From NCBI GenBank assembly GCA_003486945.1, contig DNFL01000232.1:1-10815 (forward strand): a stretch of DNA of 10,815 nucleotides. Direction: 5' to 3'. Numbering within the stretch: the first letter of the stretch is position 1; each line of letters starts with the position of its first letter. Positions 1 through 7,594 of the stretch are shown here, piece after piece. The DNA is from Hyphomonas sp. GTDB taxonomy: Bacteria; Pseudomonadota; Alphaproteobacteria; Caulobacterales; Hyphomonadaceae. The position numbers and the translations under genes were made by a program. A model generated the notes under the pieces. The model did no database searches. It was not told the DNA's origin and saw only the letters and a program-made list of their open reading frames with translations.

Positions 1-800
1 GGCAGGTCGGAGATGAAGCCGACGGTATCGATAAGTGCCGCTTCGCCCAGCGATGGCAATTCGAGCCTGCGGATGGTTGGGTCCAGCGTGGCGAAAGGCA
101 TGTCTTTCGCGAACACGTCCGAATGGGTCAGGCGGTTGAACAACGTGGACTTGCCGGAGTTGGTGTAGCCGACGAGGGCGATGACCGGCGTGCCGGTGCG
201 GCGCCGGCCGGCGCGCTGGACGGCGCGGGTACGTTTCACTTCGTCGAGATCGCGCCGCAGACGGACGATCTTGTCATCTAGCATCCGGCGGTCGGCTTCG
301 AGCTGGCTTTCGCCGGGGCCGGAGAGGAAGCCAGAGCCGCCGCGCTGGCGTTCGAGGTGGGTCCAGGTGCGCACGAGGCGGGAGCGTTCGTAGAGAAGGC
401 GCGCGAGTTCGACTTGCAGGCGGCCTTCCTTGGTGCGCGCGCGCAGGCCGAAGATTTCGAGGATCAGGCCGGTGCGGTCGATGACCTTGCGGCCGAGGCG
501 TTTCTCGAGGTTGCGCTGCTGGACGGGCGTCAGCGCGCCGTCAATGACAGCGATGGTGCAGTCATTGGCGTCGAGGTCCTCCGCCATACGGTCGACGATA
601 CCGCCCGAGAGGAGGAAGGAGGAATTGACTTCGCGGACATGATCCGGGCGCACAAAGCCGAGTTCACAGCCGAGAGCTTCGACCAGGCCAGACGTTTCCT
701 GCAGCCGGTCCGGGGACGGACGGTCAGCGGGAGTGAACCACGGGATGACGACACCGGCGCGTTCCGGCGCGGGCAGCCGGTCAATGAGCTTGTCGGTCAA
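1..800 (-). CDS. hflX: GTPase HflX, N-terminal 266 residues (runs off the left edge)
   Basis: HflX is a ribosome-binding GTPase that splits stalled or stressed 70S ribosomes; it acts in the cytosol. The visible part holds the N-terminal HflX domain (about residues 10-150), with family signatures VIDRTGLIL at 106-114, LQVELA at 128-133, WTHLERQ at 146-152 and GPGESQLE at 161-168. A basic coiled-coil linker follows (about 170-200), then the start of the G domain: Walker A GYTNSGKS at 211-218, FATLDPT at 236-242 and the G3 element DTVG at 258-261. The protein is cut at residue 266 of a usual 420-450. The only plausible start is TTG at 800-798: an in-frame hfq stop lies two codons upstream and the next in-frame ATG is codon 72. 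A GGAG at 815-812 sits 11 nt upstream. The usual G-x-G-K stretch near residue 65 reads LSGGIV. The gene follows hfq by 6 nt, so the two are almost certainly co-transcribed. Confidence 0.95.
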   Translation of the reverse strand, partial: MTDKLIDRLPAPERAGVVIPWFTPADRPSPDRLQETSGLVEALGCELGFVRPDHVREVNSSFLLSGGIVDRMAEDLDANDCTIAVIDGALTPVQQRNLEKRLGRKVIDRTGLILEIFGLRARTKEGRLQVELARLLYERSRLVRTWTHLERQRGGSGFLSGPGESQLEADRRMLDDKIVRLRRDLDEVKRTRAVQRAGRRRTGTPVIALVGYTNSGKSTLFNRLTHSDVFAKDMPFATLDPTIRRLELPSLGEAALIDTVGFISDL

Positions 801-806
801 TCGGCT

Positions 807-1055
807 CTAGTCTCCGTCCATTTCCTCATCGAAGAGCTGGACAGGGGCGCTCGGCGCAATCGTGGAGATTGCGTGCTTGTAAACGAGTTGCGGCGGACGG
901 CCGTCGCCCCGGAGCAGCACACAGAAATTGTCAAACCAGGTGACAACACCCTGAAGCTTCACCCCATTCACGAGAAAGACCGTGAGGGGCGTGCGGGATT
1001 TGCGAACGGCGTTGAGGAAGGTGTCCTGCAGGTTCTGTTTCTTGTCGGCGGACAT
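807..1055 (-). CDS. hfq: RNA chaperone Hfq
   Basis: Hfq forms an Sm-like hexameric ring that binds sRNAs and mRNAs and promotes their pairing. This 82-residue protein is a full-length, short-tailed form. The proximal-face U-binding elements are present: LQD at 9-11 and the Sm2 motif YKHAIS at 59-64. The Sm1 region (about 23-48) includes VNGVKLQG at 29-36 and F44 in the position of the conserved aromatic. The rim patch reads R18-K-S-R21. The C-terminal tail after residue 66 is only 16 residues, acidic at its end (DEEMDGD), unlike the long enterobacterial tail. The start ATG is at 1055-1053 with AGGA at 1069-1066. hfq lies 70 nt after trkH and 6 nt before hflX; hfq-hflX adjacency is very widely conserved. 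The leader may be self-regulated (see separate entry). Confidence 0.98.
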   Translation of the reverse strand: MSADKKQNLQDTFLNAVRKSRTPLTVFLVNGVKLQGVVTWFDNFCVLLRGDGRPPQLVYKHAISTIAPSAPVQLFDEEMDGD

Positions 1056-1096
1056 GTTCTTATGTTCCTGCTGTTGTTTTTGTTATGCTGCAGGAG
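1056..1096 (-). promoter_or_regulatory. hfq leader with consecutive A-R-N triplets and SD-masking hairpin (candidate Hfq autoregulatory site)
   Basis: On the minus strand, positions 1084-1064 read as seven consecutive A-R-N triplets (AAC, AAA, AAC, AAC, AGC, AGG, AAC). They run over the Shine-Dalgarno AGGA (1069-1066) and end 8 nt before the ATG. TCCTGC (1095-1090) is perfectly complementary to GCAGGA (1071-1066), giving a possible 6-bp stem with an A-rich loop that would cover the SD. A-R-N repeats are the known ligand of the Hfq distal face in Gram-negatives, and E. coli Hfq represses its own mRNA. That this leader is a self-repression site is inference. Confidence 0.4.
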
Positions 1097-1125
1097 CTAA
1101 GGGGTTTGCCTGCCGGGCGCAAGTG

Positions 1126-2532
1126 TCAGCCCCGCCAAAAGCTGGGCGAAAGGGCTGGCAACAGTGTCAAAATCTCCAGTCTGCCCAAAAGCATAGCAAG
1201 GATCAGCAGAATTTCAGCGCTGGGTCCCACATTTGGGGCAACAGGCCCCATCAGGCCGCCGGAAGAGGTCAGTGCACCGATGGAAAGGCGCACTGAGTCG
1301 TCAAATCCGGTGCCGGTGAAGCTGAAGGCTACAAGAAACAGGAATACGGCCAGCACATAGGCAACAAAATAGACCCAGACGCCGATAACGCTGCGCTCGT
1401 CCAGTTCCCGGTCGCGGAAGCGGAAGCTGACGACCGAGCGGCGATAGCCCAGTTGCTGGAATTCCTGCCAGGCACGACGGCTGAGGACGACCACCCGGGC
1501 GAGCTTGATGCCGCCTGCCGCAGCCAGCGCCGACCCGCCGATCAGGCATGGCATGACATAGACCGTGAGCGGAATGTTGCTGGCCGAGGAAGGATCGCCC
1601 AGCGGCAAGCCGGACGTAGACAGGGTGGAGACCGCCCAGCCCGTACCATCGGCAAGGTTCAGGCCGGCAACCAGGGCAACACCCGCGAAGACAAGGATGA
1701 AGAAGGCAAACAGAACCGCTTCGGAGTCCCGGACCAGTGTGCGCCACGCGCCCATGCGCATCGGGATCCAGGCGGCGAGACCGAGGGCACTGAAGATCAA
1801 GCCAAAGCCGATCACAAACTTGGCAATGCGGGTGTCCGGTCCGCGCTCCATCGAGGCGGGATCCACGAGACCGGTCGTGATGACGCTGACAGCATCTGTT
1901 AGCGCCCGGCCGGGCTGCATGCCGCTGATCAGCAGACCGAGGAAAACGGCGGCGAGGCTGCCTGCCATCATCAGTGCCACTGGCCAGAGGATGCGCGGCA
2001 TGGCTTCGAAGAAACTGCCTTCCGGCAGGGTGAACAGCACCGTGCGGTGAACCCCGGGGCCGCCGAGATTGATCGCGGCGAAGATACCGGCCGCGGTTAC
2101 GATGGCGGCGAAGGCGCCCATCAAGTGTAGCGCGCCGCGCCAATAAACGAGGCTGAGTGGCCAGTCATCGCCAGCGATGGCGATGACGGAATGGCCGGTG
2201 GTGGTGAGGCAGCTGGTAGCTTCGTGCAGCGCAGCGATCACGGAACTGTTGGCAACGCCAAATACAAAGGGCATCGCGGCGGCGACCGGCGTGGCCAGCC
2301 ACCATAGGATTACCACAGCCAGACCGTCGGACGGGCGGGCACGAGTTTTCGGTTTTGGAGTGATCAGCAGCACGCTGGCCGCGGCGACAAGGATGCCGAG
2401 CGTGGTGACGGCAAAGGAAATGAGCTGAGCTGTTTCGCCGGCGAAGATGGCTATCGCTGCGCCGAGCGCAGCAGCGGCGGCAACCACCAGCATCAGGAGG
2501 CTGAGGACCCGAGCGACCGACGCGTAATTCAT
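1126..2532 (-). CDS. trkH: TrkH-family potassium uptake membrane subunit, divergent pore motifs
   Basis: This is the membrane-embedded K+-translocating subunit of a Trk system, working with a cytosolic TrkA ring. At 468 residues it is close to the usual ~480. It is highly hydrophobic, with pore loops recognisable at LTTTG (109-113), ITTGL (218-222), STSGL (305-309) and TSSGGL (422-427); each keeps the filter glycine. The C-terminus GRLEILTLLPALSPSFWRG (450-468) matches the family ending closely. GGIKLARV at 340-347 corresponds to the conserved GGxK segment. Two hallmarks are altered: the Q-W-x-G-G-M-G-I stretch after loop 1 reads HLMGAFAAIV (136-145), and the gating-loop G-S-T-G-G-G reads AAAGGI (337-342). 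Ion preference could therefore differ. It starts 3 nt after the trkA stop with no clear SD, suggesting translational coupling. Assignment to the family is firm; K+ as substrate is inferred. Confidence 0.92.
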   Translation of the reverse strand: MNYASVARVLSLLMLVVAAAAALGAAIAIFAGETAQLISFAVTTLGILVAAASVLLITPKPKTRARPSDGLAVVILWWLATPVAAAMPFVFGVANSSVIAALHEATSCLTTTGHSVIAIAGDDWPLSLVYWRGALHLMGAFAAIVTAAGIFAAINLGGPGVHRTVLFTLPEGSFFEAMPRILWPVALMMAGSLAAVFLGLLISGMQPGRALTDAVSVITTGLVDPASMERGPDTRIAKFVIGFGLIFSALGLAAWIPMRMGAWRTLVRDSEAVLFAFFILVFAGVALVAGLNLADGTGWAVSTLSTSGLPLGDPSSASNIPLTVYVMPCLIGGSALAAAGGIKLARVVVLSRRAWQEFQQLGYRRSVVSFRFRDRELDERSVIGVWVYFVAYVLAVFLFLVAFSFTGTGFDDSVRLSIGALTSSGGLMGPVAPNVGPSAEILLILAMLLGRLEILTLLPALSPSFWRG

Positions 2533-2535
2533 GAC

Positions 2536-3909
2536 TCAGAAATAGTCCGGGTTGACCCGGAAGAACTTCTCGACGGCGCGGACCATTTCCGCCTCGTAGA
2601 AGATCACCAGATGGTCCTCGGGCCGTGCGAGCACGTCCGGGCCGGCCATGATGACTTCTTCGCCGCGCACAAGGGCTGCAGCAACGACGCCTTCGGGAAG
2701 GTCATCATAGTCGATAGGCTTGCCGATCAGGGTGGAGGATTCCAGCGTTACGCCTTCGGCCACTTCGGCGAGGCCGTCTTCGAGCGATTGAAGGCCAAGA
2801 ATGCGGCCGCGGCGCATGCGCAAAAGGACCTGCGAGACCGTGAGCGCGCGCGGATCGAGCACGGTGTCGACGCGCATGTCGGCGGCGAGTGTGGCAAGTT
2901 CGGGCGCGTTGATTAGAGCGAGCGCGCGCTTGGCGCCGGCGCGTTTGGCGAGATTGGAGATCAGGAGGTTGGTCTTGTCGTCGTCGGTGATGGCGATGAC
3001 GAAATCGGCACGGTCAGCGCCAGCCTCAGCGAGAATGTCGGGATTGAGGCCATCGCCTTGAATGACAATGGAGCGCTTGACCTGTGCGACGGCCTTGTTC
3101 GCCTGCTCAGCGCTGCGTTCGATCAACCGTACACGGATATGGCTTTCGCGCTCGAGGATTTTGGCGACATGGAGGCCGACATTGCCGCCACCGACAATCA
3201 CAACATGATCGAGGCGGCTCTGGTCGCGGTTGAAGATGGAAGTGAGGCGTTCGGCGTGGGTATCGAGCACGGCAACATAGGCGCGGTCGCCGGGCTTGAG
3301 CACATCGCGGCCTCGCGGCGCGCGGATTTCCGCGCCGCGCCCGATGCCTATGACGCGCGCCGAAAGATTCGGGAACACGCCGCGCATCTGGTCGATGGGA
3401 AGATCAATCAGCGGGTTCTGCCCGGCGAGTTCGAAGCCGAGAAGCTTCAACCGGCCACCGGCGAAGTTCGCGCTCATGATTGTGCCAGGCGTACGGAAGC
3501 GTTGCAGGATCGCGTCGCCGACCTCGGCCTCCGGTGAGATCACCATGTCGATGGGCAGACCCTCGCGGGAGAAGATGTTCTTCCAGGCGAGATCGAGATA
3601 TGACCGGTCGCGCACGCGGGCGATCTTGAACGGCACCGAGAACAGCGTGTGGGCGATCTGGCAGATCACCATGTTGATCTCGTCGAAATGCGTGACTGCG
3701 ATGATCATTTCGCAATCTTCCGCGCGGGCGCGCTTCAGCACATCTGGGTGCGCGGCGTGGCCGACAATGCCGCGCACGTCGAGATCGATCGAGACCTGGT
3801 CCACGAGGTCCGAATTCTCGTCGATGATTGTGATTTCATGCTTTTCGCGCGCCAGCCGCCGGGCAATGCCCTGCCCCACGCGCCCGGCGCCGCAGATCAG
3901 AACGTGCAT
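2536..3909 (-). CDS. trkA: Trk potassium uptake regulatory protein TrkA
   Basis: TrkA is the peripheral cytosolic nucleotide-binding subunit that gates TrkH-type K+ transporters. The 457-residue protein has the classic doubled RCK layout, equal in length to E. coli TrkA (458). RCK-N1 spans about 1-120, with glycine motif GAGRVG at 7-12 and acidic D30 at the end of strand 2, typical for NAD(H) binding. RCK-C1 covers about 145-225, RCK-N2 about 233-350 with GGGNVG at 240-245 and E264 in the equivalent acidic position, and RCK-C2 about 375-455. Both nucleotide sites look intact. The start ATG at 3909-3907 has AAGG about 9 nt upstream. It follows ntrX by 24 nt and precedes trkH by 3 nt, so transporter gate and pore are encoded together, downstream of the NtrYX pair. 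Confidence 0.96.
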   Translation of the reverse strand: MHVLICGAGRVGQGIARRLAREKHEITIIDENSDLVDQVSIDLDVRGIVGHAAHPDVLKRARAEDCEMIIAVTHFDEINMVICQIAHTLFSVPFKIARVRDRSYLDLAWKNIFSREGLPIDMVISPEAEVGDAILQRFRTPGTIMSANFAGGRLKLLGFELAGQNPLIDLPIDQMRGVFPNLSARVIGIGRGAEIRAPRGRDVLKPGDRAYVAVLDTHAERLTSIFNRDQSRLDHVVIVGGGNVGLHVAKILERESHIRVRLIERSAEQANKAVAQVKRSIVIQGDGLNPDILAEAGADRADFVIAITDDDKTNLLISNLAKRAGAKRALALINAPELATLAADMRVDTVLDPRALTVSQVLLRMRRGRILGLQSLEDGLAEVAEGVTLESSTLIGKPIDYDDLPEGVVAAALVRGEEVIMAGPDVLARPEDHLVIFYEAEMVRAVEKFFRVNPDYF

Positions 3910-3933
3910 GTCTTCAGCCTTTCAGCGGTCGTC

Positions 3934-5319
3934 TCAGCTATCCTGACGCACGCCCGTGCTTATCCCCAAAGCCTTTAATTTTCGGTGGAGGGCGGAGCGC
4001 TCCATACCAATGAATTCAGCCGTCCGCGATATGTTTCCGTTAAACCGGGTAATCTGCAGGCTGAGATATTCTCGCTCGAATTGCTCGCGGGCATCGCGCA
4101 GGGAGAGCCCAACGAGGTCTGCCGATCCCGATTGCGCCGCCGGAGAAGCTGACCGGCCGGGCTCTCTCGGAAGCTCATCCACGCTGATCGGGCGGACGGA
4201 ATCGGAGGGCGAGAGAATCAGGATGCGCTCAACGAGGTTGCGCAGCTGGCGGATGTTGCCGGGCCAATCCATCGCCTGAAGGACGGCCAGCGCTTCGGAG
4301 GAGAAGCTGCGGCTGGTGAGGCCGGAGGTTTCGGCAATGCGCTCGCAGAAATAGGCAGCGAGCTCGACAATATCGTCGCGGCGCTCGGCGAGCGAGGGCA
4401 CGCGCAGCGGCACGACGCTAAGACGGTAGAACAAGTCTTCTCGAAAATTGCCTTTTTCGATTTCGGCGCGCAGGTCTTTCGTCGTGGCGGCCATGACGCG
4501 GACATCGACGCTGACATCGGAGCGGCCACCGACGCGCTGAAAGCGTTGCTCGGTCAGTACTCGGAGGATCTTGTTCTGTGTCCCGACAGGCATGTCGGCG
4601 ACTTCATCCAGCAACAGGGTGCCAGTGTGGGCGCGTTCGAACAGGCCGACACGGATGGTGCGGCCTTGCGCGTCCTCTTCGCCGAAGAGGGCGATCTCCA
4701 TCTGGTCCGGCGCAATAGTCGCAGCATTAACGACGACGAAAGGACCGGATGCGCGAGCAGAGTTCTTGTGAATGAGGCGCGCGGCGAGTTCCTTGCCGAC
4801 GCCGGCGGGGCCGGAGATCAAAACGCGCGAATTGGTGGGGGCGACCTTATCGAGCGCAGCCCGCAGCGTCATCGCGGCCTGGCTGTTGCCGATCCAGCGT
4901 TCTTCATCTCCCGCGCGGTTGCGCAACGCGGCATTCTCGTAGCGCAGCGCAGCGGATTCGATCGCGCGCTCGACAACAAGCATCAGGCGATCTGCCTTGA
5001 TCGGCTTTTCGATGAAGTCGAACGCCCCGCGGCGGATGGCGGCTATGGCGGTTTCAATATTGCCATGACCCGAGATGACGATGACCGGGAGGATCGGGTC
5101 AATCGATTTCAGGTATTTGAGCAGCGAGAGGCCGTCCATGCCGCTGCCTTGCAGCCAGACATCGAGGATGACGAGGCGCGGTGTCCGTGAACGGACTTCT
5201 TCCAGCGCACGCTCGGCGGTGTCCGCCGTACGCACGGAGTAGCCTTCGTCGCCGAGGACGCCAGCCATCAGTTCCCGGATATCGGGTTCATCATCGACTA
5301 CAAGGATATCCAGCGCCAT
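3934..5319 (-). CDS. ntrX: Nitrogen/redox response regulator NtrX (bEBP-type, lacks GAFTGA)
   Basis: This is the response regulator partner of NtrY, 461 residues, acting on DNA in the cytosol. The receiver domain (1-120) has acidic pocket D9-D10, phospho-acceptor D53, S83 and K105. The AAA+ domain (about 140-370) has Walker A GPAGVGKE at 170-177, Walker B LLLDEVAD around 235-242, FREDLFYRL at 292-300 and WPGNIRQL at 352-359. A Fis-type helix-turn-helix occupies about 425-453 (ISRTAEFIGMERSALHRKLKALGI). Between LFG (211-213) and the Walker B strand there is no GAFTGA, and the segment is about 3 residues shorter than in E. coli NtrC; the L2 region (RFQRVGGRSDVSVDVR) is intact. NtrX proteins of this class have been reported to lack GAFTGA and to work without sigma-54. 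A strong SD, AGGAGG at 5332-5327, overlaps the ntrY stop and lies 7 nt before the ATG. Confidence 0.96.
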   Translation of the reverse strand: MALDILVVDDEPDIRELMAGVLGDEGYSVRTADTAERALEEVRSRTPRLVILDVWLQGSGMDGLSLLKYLKSIDPILPVIVISGHGNIETAIAAIRRGAFDFIEKPIKADRLMLVVERAIESAALRYENAALRNRAGDEERWIGNSQAAMTLRAALDKVAPTNSRVLISGPAGVGKELAARLIHKNSARASGPFVVVNAATIAPDQMEIALFGEEDAQGRTIRVGLFERAHTGTLLLDEVADMPVGTQNKILRVLTEQRFQRVGGRSDVSVDVRVMAATTKDLRAEIEKGNFREDLFYRLSVVPLRVPSLAERRDDIVELAAYFCERIAETSGLTSRSFSSEALAVLQAMDWPGNIRQLRNLVERILILSPSDSVRPISVDELPREPGRSASPAAQSGSADLVGLSLRDAREQFEREYLSLQITRFNGNISRTAEFIGMERSALHRKLKALGISTGVRQDS

Positions 5320-5326
5320 TCTTACG

Positions 5327-5332
5327 CCTCCT
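5327..5332 (-). promoter_or_regulatory. Strong ribosome binding site of ntrX
   Basis: AGGAGG on the minus strand lies 7 nt before the ntrX ATG and overlaps the ntrY TAG stop (5335-5333) by its neighbouring bases. It fixes the ntrX start and suggests that ribosomes ending ntrY can reload on ntrX. It is the best SD in the window. Confidence 0.85.
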
Positions 5333-7594
5333 CTACAAACTCAAAGAACTTGGAACGCGCCCACTTTCGGGCGTCTGTTCCTGTTGACCGAAATCTGCCG
5401 CCTGCATGGCAAGGGCGCCATTCTCCGGCAGTGTGATACGTACGCGCGCACCGCGCAGGCCGTCGGGACGGTTCTGCAGCGAGATGGCGCCGCCATGGTC
5501 GGCGATGATGCGATTGACGATAGCGAGGCCGAGGCCAGTGCCCTTCTCGCGAGTGGTGACGTAAGGCTCGAGCAGCTTGTTGCGCACATCCGCGGGAAAG
5601 CCCGGACCGTTATCCTCGATGACGACTTCGAGGCCACCTGCCTCTTTCGTCAGCAGGATGCGGATATGTCCGGACACGTCATTTTCGATCGGTTGGCCTT
5701 CGATGGCTTCGGCGGCGTTTTTCAAGAGGTTTCCGAAAGCCTGCGCGAGGAGGCGGTCATCACCTAGGAACGGTGCTTCTTCGAGATCGGTTTCAAGGAC
5801 GATCTCGATATCGGGCGTAACGACGCTCTGCGCGAAGCTTGCGCCTTGCAGCACGGCTTTCATGTCGAACGGAGCAACGCTCGGCTTTGGCATCCGGGCG
5901 AAGGTGGAGAATTCCTCGACCATCCGGGCAATTTCTTCGACCTTGCGCAGTATTGTTTCGATGCATCGATCGAAGACGCCGTCTGTGTCATCGATCTTGG
6001 AGGCATAGCGGCGCTTGAGGCGCTCGGTCGACAGCATGATCGGGGTGAGCGGGTTGCGGATTTCGTGCGCGATGCGACGGGCGACGTCACGCCATGCGAG
6101 CTGGCGCTGGGCGGTGATGAGGCGCGTGGTGTCGTCGAAGGTCAGCACGCAGCCGCCGGACGGCTCGGGCGCGGTTTTCAGGCGGATGCTGCGCACTTCG
6201 CCGTTGAAGGTCAGCTCGAGGCTTGCATCCACCCCGGCATTACGCTCGAACGTGTCGAGCACGTAGCGTTCGAAGGCAGGCGCAATTTCAGTGAGGTGGG
6301 CGCCTTCGGGAATATCCGCGACGCCAAGAATTTCACGCGCCGAGCGGTTGGCGAGTGCAATGCGCTCGTTGCGGTCCACATGTATGACGCCGGCGCCGAG
6401 CTCGCCAACAAGCGTTTCGATGAAGCGGCGGCGATCTTCCTCATCCTTCCGGGCACGGATGAGCGCGCTCTGCTGACCGGAAAGCTGTTCGGTCATTGCG
6501 TTGAAGGAATTGCTGAGTGCGTGAACTTCATCCACCGGTCCGCTGACCGGTACGCGCACATCGAGATCTCCGTCGCGCACAGCATGCGCGGCTGTGGCGA
6601 GGCGGCCGATGGGGCCGGTGATGCGGCCTGCCGCCTCGAGGCCCAGACGGCCCGCGAGCAGGAGAACCAGACCGACGATCTGGGCGTAACCGATAGCGAA
6701 GATCGCTTGCAGGCGTCCGCTATTGCGCTTCGCGGCGTTGTATTCCTCCAGCGCCGTTTCCGCTTCGCGCAGTGAGCGCGCAGCGTTCCGGTCGAACACC
6801 TTCACGGCGTAGATGTAGCCATCAACAGGCGCTGCAATGCGGATCAGCGCGGTGGCGATACCGCGCCCTTCATAAAGTGTGGTGGCGACAGCGCCGTCAT
6901 CGGCTTCGTTGAAGGCCGTGCGGGGCGGCTGGAGCAGGATCGGCTCCTGCACGCTCGCCTCGGCGACAAGGTCGACGCCGTCCGGGCCGAGAATGGCGAT
7001 GGTGAGCATGTCGCGGATGGCGAGTTCAGATCGCAGGCCTTCGAAGAATTCGGCGGAGGCGTAGTCTGTCACGTTCGAGCCGCCCGCCGTGCTGAGCGAC
7101 TCGTCGACCTGCTTGGCGAAGTTTTCGACATCCAACGCGGCGAAGCGCATGTCGGCTTCAAAGCCTTCCTGGAAGTTGTTGACGTAGGTGCGGAAGATCT
7201 GGGTGTTCTGCTCCATCAGCTGGTCGACGCGCTCGCCAATCCAGCGGTCGAGGCCGCGCGTGATGAACGCGCCCATGAACATGGCGACGACCATGGCAGG
7301 GATAAGAGCCGAGAAGCCGAACAGGAGCACGAAGCGCCGGGCGAGTTTGCCGCCTCCCTCGCCGCCGCCGCGGATCTTGATGTATTCGCGCACCACGATG
7401 ACCGCGAGCACGATGAGGAGCACGAAGTTCAAGCCAAGAAGCCAAGGGGTGGCACCCGCGGTAGGGTCGTTCGGGGCGGCGCCAGAAATGGCTATGAATG
7501 TTGCGAACACCGCGACGAGGGCCGCGATGATGAAGAGCCCCTCGAACAGGGCCCAGCTTGCCTTAGGTGCCTGGTTAGTTAACGCTGTTGACAC
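5333..7594 (-). CDS. ntrY: Membrane-bound sensor histidine kinase NtrY
   Basis: NtrY is the inner-membrane histidine kinase that phosphorylates NtrX. The 753-residue protein has three N-terminal membrane segments (about 16-38, 51-69, 87-110), an extracytoplasmic region (about 112-295), a fourth segment (about 296-318), HAMP (about 320-372), PAS (about 385-490) and a kinase core. The core shows the H-box IAHEIRNPLTPI with H510, the N-box N622-LLKN626, G1 DNGPGF at 661-666 and G2 GTGLGL at 685-690, all intact. The start is GTG at 7594-7592; no ATG, GTG or TTG occurs in frame upstream before the next stop, and starting later would enter the first membrane helix. No good SD precedes it. A 25-residue polar tail follows the ATPase domain. 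It begins 106 bp after ntrC, so it may have its own promoter, and ends 13 nt before ntrX. Confidence 0.96.
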   Translation of the reverse strand: MSTALTNQAPKASWALFEGLFIIAALVAVFATFIAISGAAPNDPTAGATPWLLGLNFVLLIVLAVIVVREYIKIRGGGEGGGKLARRFVLLFGFSALIPAMVVAMFMGAFITRGLDRWIGERVDQLMEQNTQIFRTYVNNFQEGFEADMRFAALDVENFAKQVDESLSTAGGSNVTDYASAEFFEGLRSELAIRDMLTIAILGPDGVDLVAEASVQEPILLQPPRTAFNEADDGAVATTLYEGRGIATALIRIAAPVDGYIYAVKVFDRNAARSLREAETALEEYNAAKRNSGRLQAIFAIGYAQIVGLVLLLAGRLGLEAAGRITGPIGRLATAAHAVRDGDLDVRVPVSGPVDEVHALSNSFNAMTEQLSGQQSALIRARKDEEDRRRFIETLVGELGAGVIHVDRNERIALANRSAREILGVADIPEGAHLTEIAPAFERYVLDTFERNAGVDASLELTFNGEVRSIRLKTAPEPSGGCVLTFDDTTRLITAQRQLAWRDVARRIAHEIRNPLTPIMLSTERLKRRYASKIDDTDGVFDRCIETILRKVEEIARMVEEFSTFARMPKPSVAPFDMKAVLQGASFAQSVVTPDIEIVLETDLEEAPFLGDDRLLAQAFGNLLKNAAEAIEGQPIENDVSGHIRILLTKEAGGLEVVIEDNGPGFPADVRNKLLEPYVTTREKGTGLGLAIVNRIIADHGGAISLQNRPDGLRGARVRITLPENGALAMQAADFGQQEQTPESGRVPSSLSL

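Noticed and set aside
357..1100. 247-codon open frame on the plus strand opposite hflX and hfq
   Set aside because: It is antisense to two well-recognised genes and its translation resembles no family; GC-rich codon bias keeps the opposite frame open.
1056..1125. Terminator between trkH and hfq
   Set aside because: The only hairpin seen is the weak 6-bp stem over the hfq SD with an 18-nt loop and no U-run, which fits translational control better than termination.
5846..6775. 309-codon open frame on the plus strand opposite ntrY
   Set aside because: It is the antisense shadow of the NtrY HAMP, PAS and kinase regions, with no family-like features and no RBS argument.
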